Shown here piece by piece: positions 15,643-24,749 of a stretch of 57,010 nt of DNA; the stretch's first letter is position 1, and each line of letters opens with the position of its first letter. The notes under the pieces were generated by a model, which was not told where the DNA came from, searched no databases, and was given only the letters and a program-made list of their open reading frames with translations. This stretch comes from Akkermansia muciniphila. GTDB taxonomy: Bacteria; Verrucomicrobiota; Verrucomicrobiia; Verrucomicrobiales; V1-33. The position numbers were made by a program, and so were the translations under genes. The stretch is from the NCBI GenBank assembly GCA_943333275.1, contig CALQSQ010000027.1, forward strand, positions 1 through 57,010, read 5' to 3'.

Positions 15643-16521
15643 ATGGGCAAGACCATCGATATTTTGAAACAGGAACTCCGTGAAGTGCGCGAGCAGCGCG
15701 ATCGTATCCGGCAGACGCGCGATACCCTGCGCGCGAAACTTGAGGCCACGGAGCGGCAGTTGAAAAACCTGTCCGAGGATTATCTCGACGTCTGGTCCCG
15801 CCAAGTGATGCCGGGATTTGATACTGCCATACCCTCCGAGGGGATCGTCGAGCACATCGCTTACCGACGCGACGCGGAGGTCTGTTCAGATGCCCGGATG
15901 CTAAGGGAGGGGTGGTTCAATGCACGGCAGGTGCGAGCGCTCGCGGAAAGTGTGCCCGGTCATGAAGCCGGTTTCAGTGCCGTGCTGGATTTCGGCTGTG
16001 GTTGTGCCCGGGTCACGCGCTATCTCACGCCAATGCTGGCTGCGGGGGGTGTGATCAAGGGGTGCGATATCGATGACGCCGCCATCCAGTGGAATTTGCA
16101 AAATTTGCAGAAGTCCGGCGATTTTTTCACCAGTCCGGACCACCCACCCCTGCCCCTGCCAGCCACCGAACAATTCGATCTGATCGTTGTGATTTCCGTG
16201 TTCACACACATCCCCGAGGACATGCAGGACCGATGGCTTGAGGAACTGACTTCCCGCCTCAAACCGGGAGGCATCATGGTCGCGACCTTCCATGGACCTT
16301 ATTATGAAAGGTTCATCCCCGAATCCCTGGATGCAGACTTTCAAACCCGGGGCTTCTGCTACACCGATCTCGGCAAAACTCCCGACCTCCCGGACTATTA
16401 TCTCACTGCCTTCCATTCCCACGATTACATTGCGTCCCACTGGGGGAAACTCGCTGAGGTTGTGCGCATCGAACAACAGGGCGTGGGCTGGCAGGATGCG
16501 GCGGTGTTGCGCAAGCGTTGA
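15643..16521 (+). CDS. Class I SAM-dependent methyltransferase with N-terminal coiled coil
   Basis: This is a 292-aa cytosolic protein. Residues 5-47 are a charged coiled coil (KQELREVREQRDRIRQTRDT). The methyltransferase domain has motif I VLDFGCGCARVT (114-125), an acidic residue after strand 2 (GCDIDDAAIQWN), motif IV-like QFDLIVVISVFTHIPED, and motif VI-like RLKPGGIMVATFHG. This arrangement is common in glycan- or O-antigen-associated methyltransferases, where the coiled coil measures or anchors, but no sugar genes are near. The acceptor is unknown. It is divergent from the sugar-binding protein gene and upstream of tRNA-Ser. Confidence 0.85.
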   Translation: MGKTIDILKQELREVREQRDRIRQTRDTLRAKLEATERQLKNLSEDYLDVWSRQVMPGFDTAIPSEGIVEHIAYRRDAEVCSDARMLREGWFNARQVRALAESVPGHEAGFSAVLDFGCGCARVTRYLTPMLAAGGVIKGCDIDDAAIQWNLQNLQKSGDFFTSPDHPPLPLPATEQFDLIVVISVFTHIPEDMQDRWLEELTSRLKPGGIMVATFHGPYYERFIPESLDADFQTRGFCYTDLGKTPDLPDYYLTAFHSHDYIASHWGKLAEVVRIEQQGVGWQDAAVLRKR

Positions 16522-16599
16522 TTTGGGGGCAAACGATGCCCCGATTTTCGCGCTATGAGCTACCAGTTGCAGTCTCTGGCTGCCGGAGCCGCTGAAGCA

Positions 16600-16688
<89 letters not shown>

Positions 16689-16752
16689 TGATTGCACATC
16701 CGCCCCTGAGCGTGGGGCGGTGTGGGGACTTTTAACAGGTGTGCGCCGGAGA

Positions 16753-17973
16753 TCAAACGGGATTGGCGGATTCTTCGGGAGATTTTTTCGGTCGGCGGGC
16801 CGTGCCCTTGTATCCGATGATAAAGATCACGGTGACGACGAGGATGCTGAGGGTCAGTCCATTCCAGAACCGCCACCAGTTCTCGCCGCTGTCCCCGCGG
16901 CACCGTGCATACCAGAGATCTCCGAGCAGGAAGCCAAACAAATTTCCGATGCCGGACATCATCAGGAGAAGCAGGGCCTGGGCCTGATTGCGCAAGGCAT
17001 GGGGGACGCGCTGCTCCACATAGATCTGCGTGGTCATGGTGAAAAGGGTGAAGATGAGCCCATGGCAGGCGATGCCCACGACCATCAGCGGAACGTTGTT
17101 CAGGCTGAACAGGCTGTAGCGCAGCATGGCGATCAGCATGCTGGCGATGATCAGCGTCTTGAGACGGTATTTCCCCATGATGGCCGCGAAAATGAACATG
17201 CCCCCAACCTCCACAATCTGGGCGATCGAGAGCATGCCGGCGGGATTTTGCACGTGCAGAGTATCCAACTGCCGCGAGGCGTAGAGGTAAAAAATGGCGA
17301 GCGGCATGCTGAAGAGCGCGGTGGTCACGAAGATCATGCGGTGATCCGGATCCCGCAGCAGTTGCAGGGCATCCCAGCCGAAATAATCGCGCCAGCGTTT
17401 AGGCGCAGCCTCGGCGGGCGGGCGTGTCGGTGGAACGGTGAAAAGGAAAATGCTCTCGGCGAGAAAGACTCCGGCCGCCAGCAGGCTGCTGACGGTGGAG
17501 CGGTCGGCTTTCAACACAAAGCTCACAAACGCCGCGCCCGCCATGAAGCCAATCGTCGCCCAAACGCGCATCGGAGCGAATTCCCGCTGCGGATCGCTCA
17601 CATTCATCAGGCCGATCGAAGTCAGCAGCCCCCACCCGGGTGCCGCCCACAAATGGTAGGCCCCAATCGCCAGGAAAAAAGCCGTGACTCCCATTTGGTG
17701 CTGCAGAGTCAAACTGACCACCGTCATGAGAATCGCAGCCCCCAGCGTGACGACCCCCAGGAGGCGTTCGGGCGAAAACCTGCGGTCTGCCAGTGAGCCA
17801 AAAACGAGCGGCGAGATAAACGCGGCGCAGGCCGCAAAAATATATGGCGCGGACATGTGGTCGCCCAGCCCGTGGGCCAGCAGCACCGTGGGTAATGGCA
17901 CCGAATACGCTCCCAGAGCAAAGGCATGCAGAAACATCAGCATGCTGATTTGCGTTTTGGAGATCCGGGGCAT
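16753..17973 (-). CDS. MFS transporter (nucleoside:H+ symporter-like)
   Basis: This is a 406-aa inner-membrane transporter with about 12 hydrophobic segments. I start it at the ATG at 17973 (MPRISKTQISMLMFLHAFAL) because the first membrane helix begins there; the longer frame to 18084 adds a non-membrane, weakly coding tail. The GSLADRRFSPERLL loop is the MFS motif A (G-x-L-A-D-R-x-x). The pattern resembles the LacY/NupG (Nuc_H_symport) branch. The C-terminus is a basic cytoplasmic tail (YKGTARRPKKSPEE). It lies next to tRNA-Ser and 130 bases downstream of the zinc-ribbon gene, on the same strand. The substrate is not readable. Confidence 0.88.
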   Translation of the reverse strand: MPRISKTQISMLMFLHAFALGAYSVPLPTVLLAHGLGDHMSAPYIFAACAAFISPLVFGSLADRRFSPERLLGVVTLGAAILMTVVSLTLQHQMGVTAFFLAIGAYHLWAAPGWGLLTSIGLMNVSDPQREFAPMRVWATIGFMAGAAFVSFVLKADRSTVSSLLAAGVFLAESIFLFTVPPTRPPAEAAPKRWRDYFGWDALQLLRDPDHRMIFVTTALFSMPLAIFYLYASRQLDTLHVQNPAGMLSIAQIVEVGGMFIFAAIMGKYRLKTLIIASMLIAMLRYSLFSLNNVPLMVVGIACHGLIFTLFTMTTQIYVEQRVPHALRNQAQALLLLMMSGIGNLFGFLLGDLWYARCRGDSGENWWRFWNGLTLSILVVTVIFIIGYKGTARRPKKSPEESANPV

Positions 17974-18102
17974 GAAAATTGGAGGGGAGGGGAGGGAAAG
18001 CCCGGCACCGAGAAAGTAATACCACTGTCTCTTGCTCTGACGGACAAGGCGTGCCGCCCATTGCTTCGCTATACTATCGCGCATTCATCGCGCAACCCGG
18101 AA

Positions 18103-18777
18103 CTAAAACATTGCCGCCCGGGCGAAGGATTTGGCTCCGGGAAGTCCTGGTTTGCGAGCGGGCCCGGGCTGTGCCACCGGAGCCGGCCGACCGACCGGAA
18201 TCCTGGCCGACGCGCCCCCGCCCGGCAGGGTCAGTCTTTCCTGGGAATTGGATGCGGGAGCCAGCAGTTTGAAAGGTGACGGGGTGGCGACTCTCGGTGG
18301 TAAAATGACCACGCCACAGTAGGGACACGGAGCTGGCTGACCATCGTAACTCGTCGGCTGCTTGATGATGAGAATCGTCATGCAGGATGGGCAGTTGAAA
18401 CCAATTTGCTTGTCCTGCGGGGCAGGCAGCGCAGTGGGCAGCATGACAGGCACTTGCCGGGCCGCTGCAGCATGGGGGATGCCTGGCAGTTGCCGGGGGG
18501 TGATCGAGGCGGAAGGAGGGGCGGAGGGCCCGACCTCATCCCGTCGTGCCGGCAAACCTCTGCCTTCGGGCAGGGCACTCAGCGGCGCAAATCGAACCGC
18601 ACTCGCTCGCGCCTGGGGTGCCAGACTCGCCGGATGCACGGGTCTTCCACTCATGGCTTCCGCGAATGATTTAGAAGAATCAGGCGCGTCCGATGGTTTC
18701 CAATGCGGCGCCGGGGCAACCGGGGGCTGGCTCCATTGGTTTTCCAGAGGGGTGGAGAGGGTGGGTGGCGCTTCCAT
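18103..18777 (-). CDS. Proline-rich protein with one zinc-ribbon
   Basis: This is a 224-aa, low-complexity, Pro/Ala/Arg-rich protein. The only folded-looking part is a zinc ribbon at about residues 128-155: F-N-C-P-S-C-M-T ... C-P-Y-C-G, that is two C-P-x-C pairs 20 residues apart, as in rubredoxin-like or RNA-polymerase-type ribbons. There is no signal or membrane segment. Similar single-ribbon, disordered proteins occur in Verrucomicrobia with no assigned role. The AT-rich region upstream (18778-18952) is shared with the divergent DUF1553-type gene and holds TTAAC-CTCA-GTTAA at 18784-18797. Confidence 0.65.
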   Translation of the reverse strand: MEAPPTLSTPLENQWSQPPVAPAPHWKPSDAPDSSKSFAEAMSGRPVHPASLAPQARASAVRFAPLSALPEGRGLPARRDEVGPSAPPSASITPRQLPGIPHAAAARQVPVMLPTALPAPQDKQIGFNCPSCMTILIIKQPTSYDGQPAPCPYCGVVILPPRVATPSPFKLLAPASNSQERLTLPGGGASARIPVGRPAPVAQPGPARKPGLPGAKSFARAAMF

Positions 18778-18952
18778 AAATTATTAACCTCAGTTAACTA
18801 TCTCATTCCTGAGAATGCAAGAAATTTCCATTCCGAATATGGAAACAATTTTTATTTCTGGAAAATCCATTCCTTCAGCTTTCCGCGATTTAGGGGCCGA
18901 TCTCAATTTGATCTCCCATTGCGGCGAATCGCCCGCTAACCTATGCTGCCCG

Positions 18953-21900
18953 ATGCTGCCATTCCTCCCCTTTCGCCGAATCCCCGCCGGCCTGTTGCTG
19001 GTGATCGCCACCGCCAGTGTTTCTGGTGCCATTCCCGACCGCCCGGATTTCAATTTCCACGTGCAGCCCATTCTCAGCGACCGCTGTTATTTCTGTCACG
19101 GCACGGACCCGGCGCATCGCAAGGGCGGCTTGCGATTGGATCGCCGTGAGGAGGCCACCTCCGTGATGAAGAGCGGCGCCGTGGCCATCATCCCCGGCGA
19201 CAGCGCGAATTCTGAATTGGTGAAACGCATCTTTTCCCACGATCCCGAGGAAATCATGCCGTCCCGGGAATCGAAATTATTCCTCACCGATGACGAGCGA
19301 GAAATCCTCAAGCGCTGGATTGACCAGGGAGCCGAATACAAGCGCCACTGGGCTTTCGAAACCCCAAGAATGCCGGCGATCCCCGATCCCTCAGCCGTGC
19401 CGATCGATGCTCTCGTCAGCGCGCGTTTGCAGAAAGATGGATTGCATTTAAACGGCGAAGCCAGGCCGGAACGCATTCTCCACCGCCTCAGCATGGACCT
19501 CACCGGCCTGCCGCCAAGCATCGCGGAAATGGATGCATTCCTCAAAGTCGCGGGCACCCCCAAGGCTTATGAAAAGGAAGTGGACCGCCTCCTGGCTTCG
19601 CCGGCCTTTGGCGAACGCATGGCACAGGACTGGCTGGATGTCGCCAGATTCGCCGACACCTTTGGCTACCAGTCGGATGTGACCATGATGGTCTGGCCCT
19701 ACCGCGACTGGGTGATCAAATCGTTTAACGAAAATTTGCCCTACGATCAGTTTATCACGAATCAGCTCGCCGGCGATCTCCTGCCGGAGCCATCACGCGA
19801 GCAGCTCGTCGCCACCGCCTTCAACCGCCTGCACCGTCAGACCAATGAGGGGGGAAGCATCGAGGAGGAATTCCGTGTCGAATATGTGAACGACCGCGTG
19901 CAGACGTTCGGCCTGGCGTTCCTCGGTCTGACGCTGGAGTGCTGCAAATGCCACGATCACAAATACGATCCCGTCACCACCAGGGATTATTATTCGCTCT
20001 CGTCCTTCTTTGCGAACATCGATGAAAGCGGGCTCTACTCGCATTTCACCGATGCCATTCCCACGCCCACGCTTCCGCTGACCACGCCGGCACAGGATCA
20101 GGCCATCGCCAAAGCGCAGGTGGAGTTGCAGGCGGCCGAGGAGAAATTGGCGTCGCTGAAAGCCACGCGCACCGCCAATTTCACCCGATGGAAAACCTCC
20201 ACACCCGCCGATCTCACCACACCGGGACTCATCGGTTATTTTCCGCTCGATAATATCGAAGGCGGAAAATTTTCCAATGCCATCAACCCAGCCGAGCCCG
20301 CGGCCCTGTCCGATGAAGTGAAAACTGCCGCCGCCGTCGTCAATCAGGGCGCGGTGTTCACCGGTGAAAATAATCTCAACCTTGGGCTCGCGGGAAACTT
20401 CACGCGCGATGATGCCTTCGGGTTTTCCTTCTGGATGAAATCGCGCGATGTGAAAAGTCGCGCTGTCATTTTTCACCGCTCCAAAGCCTGGACGGATGCG
20501 GCCAGCTGCGGCTACGAACTCCTGCTGGAAGACGGTCGACTCAGCGCCGCCCTCGTCCATTTCTGGCCCGGCAATGCCATCCGCGTGAAATGCGTGCAGC
20601 CCCTGCCGGTCGGCGAATGGACGCATGTGGCCTGGAGTTACGATGGATCCAGCCGCGCCGCCGGATTGCAACTTTTCGTCAATGGCCAGCCCGCTGAAAT
20701 GGAAATCGTGCGCGATGCTCTCACCAAGGATATCAACCGCGGCGGGGAAAGTCGCGTCACCTTCGGACAACGATTCCGCGACCGGGGATTCAAGGATGGC
20801 ATCATCGATGAACTGCGCATCTACAACCGCGCCCTTACCAGCTACGACGCCCGGCGCGATGCCACCGGCAAACCCAACGGCAGTGATCTCTATGATTACT
20901 ACCTCGCCAATTTCGATGAGGCATGGCAGGCCCAGCTCGCGGAGGTCAAACGACTGCGCATCGCCCGCAGCAATGCCGTGAACGGCGTGCCCGAACTCAT
21001 GGTCATGAAGGAAATGGCCAAACCCAAACCCTCGTTCATTTTAAAACGCGGCAGCTACGAATCCCCCGGCGATCCTGTCACCGCGGATGTCCCCTCCGCC
21101 GTGCTCCTCTTCGATGCCGCCTGGCCCCGCAACCGCCTCGGTCTCGCCAAATGGGTCACCGATCCCCGCAATCCGCTCCCCGCCCGCGTCATCGTAAATC
21201 GTTTCTGGCAGAGTCTCTGGGGCACCGGACTCGTCGCCACCGCTGAAGATTTCGGCATCCAGGGACGCCTGCCCAGCAACCCTGAACTGCTCGATTACCT
21301 CGCGCGCCGCTTTGTCGACAGCGGCTGGAATGTCAAAGCTCTCCTCAAGGAAATCGTCATGTCCAGGACTTACCGCCAGGACTCCACCGTCCCGGCCAGC
21401 GTTCGCGCCCAGGATCCCGAAAACCTCCTCCTTGCACGTGGCCCCAAAGTCCGGCTCACCGCAGAAGCCGTGCGCGATCAACTGCTCGCCGCAGCCCAGC
21501 TCCTCGACCGTACCATCGGCGGCCCGAGCGTCGATCCCGACAACAGCAACCGTCGCACCCTTTACACGTTTTGGAAACGCACCATGCCTGATGTTCGCAT
21601 GGAAATTTTCGACATGGCCAAACGCGAAGTCTGCATCGCCCGCCGCCAAAGCACCAACACCCCGCTGCAGGCGCTCACGCTTTTGAACGAGCCCAAAATC
21701 CTCCAGGCCAGCCGCACCCTCGCCCAGCTCGCCCTCAAGCAAGCTTCCGCCATCGAACCCCGCCTCACTCTGCTCTGGCGCACCCTCATTGGAGAGACTC
21801 CGACCCCCGCCGAACTCACCATCCTCCTCACTCTCTACCACGAACAGCTCAGCGAGTTCTCCCAACCCAACCGCGCCGCCCCCTTCCTCGCCAGCACCGG

Positions 21901-22000
21901 GGCCGGCGTCGACCCCACGCTCCCCCCCGCCGAACTCGCCGCCACCACCACCGCCGCCAGCGCCATCCTCAATCTGGATGCAAGCATCATGAAGCGGTGA
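18953..22000 (+). CDS. PSCyt1-DUF1549-LamG-DUF1553 exported protein
   Basis: This 1015-aa exported protein is typical of Planctomycetes/Verrucomicrobia. The ATG at 18953 gives the signal peptide MLPFLPFRRIPAGLLLVIAT (then ASVSGA); the in-frame extension to 18815 is in the AT-rich promoter region. Domains in order: cytochrome-c-like PSCyt1 with CYFCH (Cys45, Cys48, His49); DUF1549 (about 150-345, with LDVARFADTFGYQSD and LECCKCHDHKYDPVT); a LamG/concanavalin fold (about 425-640, FSFWMKSRDVKSRAVIFHRS, DELRIYNRAL); and DUF1553 (about 715-980, VNRFWQSLWGTGLV, RRTLYTFWKRTMPDVRM, RRQSTNTPLQALTLLNEP). The insertion of LamG between the two DUFs is a known arrangement. The biochemical role is unknown, and the usual DUF1501 partner gene is absent. 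Confidence 0.93.
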   Translation: MLPFLPFRRIPAGLLLVIATASVSGAIPDRPDFNFHVQPILSDRCYFCHGTDPAHRKGGLRLDRREEATSVMKSGAVAIIPGDSANSELVKRIFSHDPEEIMPSRESKLFLTDDEREILKRWIDQGAEYKRHWAFETPRMPAIPDPSAVPIDALVSARLQKDGLHLNGEARPERILHRLSMDLTGLPPSIAEMDAFLKVAGTPKAYEKEVDRLLASPAFGERMAQDWLDVARFADTFGYQSDVTMMVWPYRDWVIKSFNENLPYDQFITNQLAGDLLPEPSREQLVATAFNRLHRQTNEGGSIEEEFRVEYVNDRVQTFGLAFLGLTLECCKCHDHKYDPVTTRDYYSLSSFFANIDESGLYSHFTDAIPTPTLPLTTPAQDQAIAKAQVELQAAEEKLASLKATRTANFTRWKTSTPADLTTPGLIGYFPLDNIEGGKFSNAINPAEPAALSDEVKTAAAVVNQGAVFTGENNLNLGLAGNFTRDDAFGFSFWMKSRDVKSRAVIFHRSKAWTDAASCGYELLLEDGRLSAALVHFWPGNAIRVKCVQPLPVGEWTHVAWSYDGSSRAAGLQLFVNGQPAEMEIVRDALTKDINRGGESRVTFGQRFRDRGFKDGIIDELRIYNRALTSYDARRDATGKPNGSDLYDYYLANFDEAWQAQLAEVKRLRIARSNAVNGVPELMVMKEMAKPKPSFILKRGSYESPGDPVTADVPSAVLLFDAAWPRNRLGLAKWVTDPRNPLPARVIVNRFWQSLWGTGLVATAEDFGIQGRLPSNPELLDYLARRFVDSGWNVKALLKEIVMSRTYRQDSTVPASVRAQDPENLLLARGPKVRLTAEAVRDQLLAAAQLLDRTIGGPSVDPDNSNRRTLYTFWKRTMPDVRMEIFDMAKREVCIARRQSTNTPLQALTLLNEPKILQASRTLAQLALKQASAIEPRLTLLWRTLIGETPTPAELTILLTLYHEQLSEFSQPNRAAPFLASTGAGVDPTLPPAELAATTTAASAILNLDASIMKR

Positions 22001-22050
22001 GAAATCAACCAACCTCGGGAAAGATTTGGTTCGTGTAGAATCATCGACTC

Positions 22051-22105
22051 ACTCGGAAAAACAGTGATCCCGAGCACGAGGAAAGAGCGATTCAGCTTTC
22101 CGAGT
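22051..22105. repeat. 9-bp inverted repeat in the 167-base gap before the propeller gene
   Basis: ACTCGGAAA (22051-22059) and TTTCCGAGT (22097-22105) could pair across 37 bases. It lies between the DUF1553 gene and the next start and could be the foot of a 5-prime leader structure. No other feature is seen in this gap. Confidence 0.35.
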
Positions 22106-22167
22106 TACCCATATGCGGCGGTATTGTGGTCTTGTCCCCAGAAGACGGGATCGTGTATGCCATCACC

Positions 22168-24597
22168 ATGAAATACGCTCTAAACTTCCTGCTTCTTCTC
22201 ATCATGGTGTGCCCGGCTGAGGAAATTCCGCCTGCACTCCAACTGCCAGGTCAGGGAGTGATGTTTAACGGGTGGAGTATTACACCTGCCGGTAAAAGCG
22301 CTCAAATCCCGGGCGATATGCCCTTGAAAATGATTGTCGCCCCCGATGGCAGGGTGGCCGTGACCGTCTGTGCAGGCTATCACCATCCAGGTCTTGGCGT
22401 GCTGGACATCGCGACCAACAGCCTGAAAAAATTTTACGATATCAAACACACCTGGAACGGCCTGGCGTTTGATAAATCAGGCGGGAGGCTTTTTGTCGGC
22501 AGTGGCTCCACCGGAGAGGTCCATGTTTTCAACTATGCCGATGGTGAACTGTCTGCACAGCCATCCGTGAAAGTATCGAAGGATGGCGAGCCATGTTTCA
22601 TCGCCGGATTCGCGATTCATCCTGACAACGGCAAACTCTACGTCTGCAACGAAGCAGGGCAGGCGGTCTGGATTCTCAACGAGACCACGCTGGCGGTGGA
22701 GCAGAAAATTGACATCGGTCCGTTTCCACACAGCTGTGCATTTGGGGCGGACAAACGGCATTTGTATGTCAGTAACTGGGGCGGTCGCACCGTCAGCGTT
22801 ATAGACACGCAGACGGGCAGGAGACTCCGCGATCTCAGTGTTGGCGTCCGTCCGAACGACATGGTGCTCGCACCAGATGGCAGGCTCTTCGTCGCCTGCT
22901 CCGGCGATAACACCGTCCACGTCATCCAGACGCGCACGTTGGAGGAACCTGGTCAGAGCGCCGATTCCTCGCGCCGCCTCTGGGACGGAACCCGTGAAAT
23001 CATTAGCACCTCCATCTACCCCCAATCACCCGAGGGGAGCACTCCGGACAGCCTGGCGATCTCGCCCGACGGTAAAACATTATTCGTTGCCAACGCCGAT
23101 AACAACTGCGTCATGGTCGTCGATATTAGCAACTCATTGAAGGCGGAGGGTGAAAAATATGATGAAAAAATCAGCAACGTCGAGGGCTTTATCCCGGTGG
23201 GATGGTATCCGAGTGCCGTGGCGCTGACGCCGGATGGAAATACCCTTCTCGTGGGCAATGGTAAAGGTCTCGGTGCGTCCCAGCCCAGCAAGCACGGGGA
23301 GCCGGAGCCGGGCAAGAAACCCGCGGCCATCCACCCTGGCAATACGCTCTCGGGCAGCGTGTCGTTCATCTCCAAGCCCGACAACGCGCAGATGTCCGCC
23401 TACACAGCTCAGGTCCGCAAGAATAGTCCTTATAAACCAGAAACCCTCAGGCAGTCGACTCAGCCACGCATCAGTGTTATTCCGGATCAGGTTGGCGCAG
23501 CTTGCCCCATCAAATACGTCGTCTATATCATCAAGGAGAACCGGACCTACGATCAAGTGCTTGGTGATATGAAGAATGCCAGCGGCAAACCCATCGGCAA
23601 TGGTGATCCCTCCATCACCATTTATGGAGAAAATATCACCCCCAACCAGCACCAGATCGCGCGGGAGTATGTCTTGCTGGACAACCTTTACTGCAATGGC
23701 GAAGTCAGTGTGGACGGTCACAGCTGGTGCGATGCGGCCATGGCCACGGATTTTAACCAACGCTCCTGGACTCTCAGCTATTCCAGCCGCGGAGACAAAC
23801 TCCCCGGCAACGATGAAATGGAGACCCCCACCAACGGCTACCTCTGGGATGCCTGCAAACGTGCCGGATTGACATTCATCAGTTATGGCGAAGGCGCTCA
23901 GCGCATCCCCAGCATCAATCGTGGCAAATGGAGCGAACCCCGTGACATGGACAAATGCCAGAATTGGATCGACGCACTGCACCACGCCGAGCAATCCGGA
24001 GAGCCCCCCCGCTTTACCATCATGTCCCTTGGCGAGAATCACACCCAGGGCACCACCCCCGGAGCACCCACTCCCGAGGCCGCAGTCGGCAGCAACGACC
24101 TCGCGCTGGGGAAAATTGTCGCCGCTGCGACTCGATCCAAATTTTGGAAGGAAATGGCCATCTTTGTCATTGAAGACGACGCCCAGGATGGTCCCGATCA
24201 TGTCGATGCCCACCGCACCACCGGCTTCGTCATCAGTGCCTATACCAAGCGCAACTACGTTGACCACACGCTATACACCACGGCCAGCATGATCCGCACC
24301 ATGGAACTCATCCTCGGCCTGCCCCCGATGACGCAATACGATGCCGGGGCCACGCCCATGTTTAACAGCTTCAGCGAGACTGCCACCCTCGCCGACTACA
24401 ACATCATCGAACCCAAGGTCGATCTCCATGCGACCAATACCCCCAACTCCCCGGGAGCGAAAGTCAGCGCTACCATGGATTTCGACGAATACGACGAGGC
24501 TCCGGAGGACGAGTTAAACCGCATCCTCTGGATCGCGGCCAAAGGCCCAGACGTCCCCTATCCCACGCCCATTCACCGCGCACTCTTTACGGATTGA
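22168..24597 (+). CDS. Bifunctional YncE-type beta-propeller / phosphoesterase-family exported protein
   Basis: This is an 809-aa protein. The ATG at 22168 gives the signal peptide MKYALNFLLLLIMVCPAEE. Residues about 35-430 are a seven-bladed propeller of the YVTN/YncE kind (FVGSGSTGEVHVFNYADG, LYVSNWGGRTVSVIDTQTG, LFVACSGDNTVHVIQ, TLFVANADNNCVMVVD). Residues about 440-790 are an alkaline-phosphatase-superfamily phosphoesterase: IIKENRTYDQVLGD near 454-467, NGEVSVDGHSWCDAA, and DDAQDGPDHVDAHRTTG near 669 with likely metal ligands. Such fusions are widespread in PVC and Acidobacteria. The substrate (phospholipid or other phosphodiester) is unknown. It may share a transcript with the DUF1553-type gene. 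Confidence 0.92.
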   Translation: MKYALNFLLLLIMVCPAEEIPPALQLPGQGVMFNGWSITPAGKSAQIPGDMPLKMIVAPDGRVAVTVCAGYHHPGLGVLDIATNSLKKFYDIKHTWNGLAFDKSGGRLFVGSGSTGEVHVFNYADGELSAQPSVKVSKDGEPCFIAGFAIHPDNGKLYVCNEAGQAVWILNETTLAVEQKIDIGPFPHSCAFGADKRHLYVSNWGGRTVSVIDTQTGRRLRDLSVGVRPNDMVLAPDGRLFVACSGDNTVHVIQTRTLEEPGQSADSSRRLWDGTREIISTSIYPQSPEGSTPDSLAISPDGKTLFVANADNNCVMVVDISNSLKAEGEKYDEKISNVEGFIPVGWYPSAVALTPDGNTLLVGNGKGLGASQPSKHGEPEPGKKPAAIHPGNTLSGSVSFISKPDNAQMSAYTAQVRKNSPYKPETLRQSTQPRISVIPDQVGAACPIKYVVYIIKENRTYDQVLGDMKNASGKPIGNGDPSITIYGENITPNQHQIAREYVLLDNLYCNGEVSVDGHSWCDAAMATDFNQRSWTLSYSSRGDKLPGNDEMETPTNGYLWDACKRAGLTFISYGEGAQRIPSINRGKWSEPRDMDKCQNWIDALHHAEQSGEPPRFTIMSLGENHTQGTTPGAPTPEAAVGSNDLALGKIVAAATRSKFWKEMAIFVIEDDAQDGPDHVDAHRTTGFVISAYTKRNYVDHTLYTTASMIRTMELILGLPPMTQYDAGATPMFNSFSETATLADYNIIEPKVDLHATNTPNSPGAKVSATMDFDEYDEAPEDELNRILWIAAKGPDVPYPTPIHRALFTD

Positions 24598-24617
24598 ACG
24601 CGCCGCCTTGTGACGGG

Positions 24618-24641
24618 AGCGGATAGCTTGGTGTATCCGCT
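24618..24641 (+). terminator. Stem-loop downstream of the propeller/phosphoesterase gene
   Basis: AGCGGATA-GCTTGGTG-TATCCGCT gives a perfect 8-bp stem with an 8-base loop, 20 bases after the stop. There is no T run, so it is terminator-like or mRNA-stabilising rather than a classic intrinsic terminator. Confidence 0.45.
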
Positions 24642-24749
24642 GGACCCACGGCCCTACCCTGGAGGGGGGCATGGAATGAGATTTACAAAATGGAAAATGG
24701 ATTGTGGGGGATGTGGGGGTAGGGTGGGGATTTTCCTTCGGAATCGTCC

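Noticed and set aside
17974..18084. N-terminal extension of the MFS transporter
   Set aside because: The added residues precede the first membrane helix and have no signal or membrane character; the ATG at 17973 gives the usual topology.
24598..24749. Replication origin at the strand-composition switch
   Set aside because: No DnaA-box-like TTATCCACA repeats, no AT-rich unwinding region and no dnaA/dnaN nearby.
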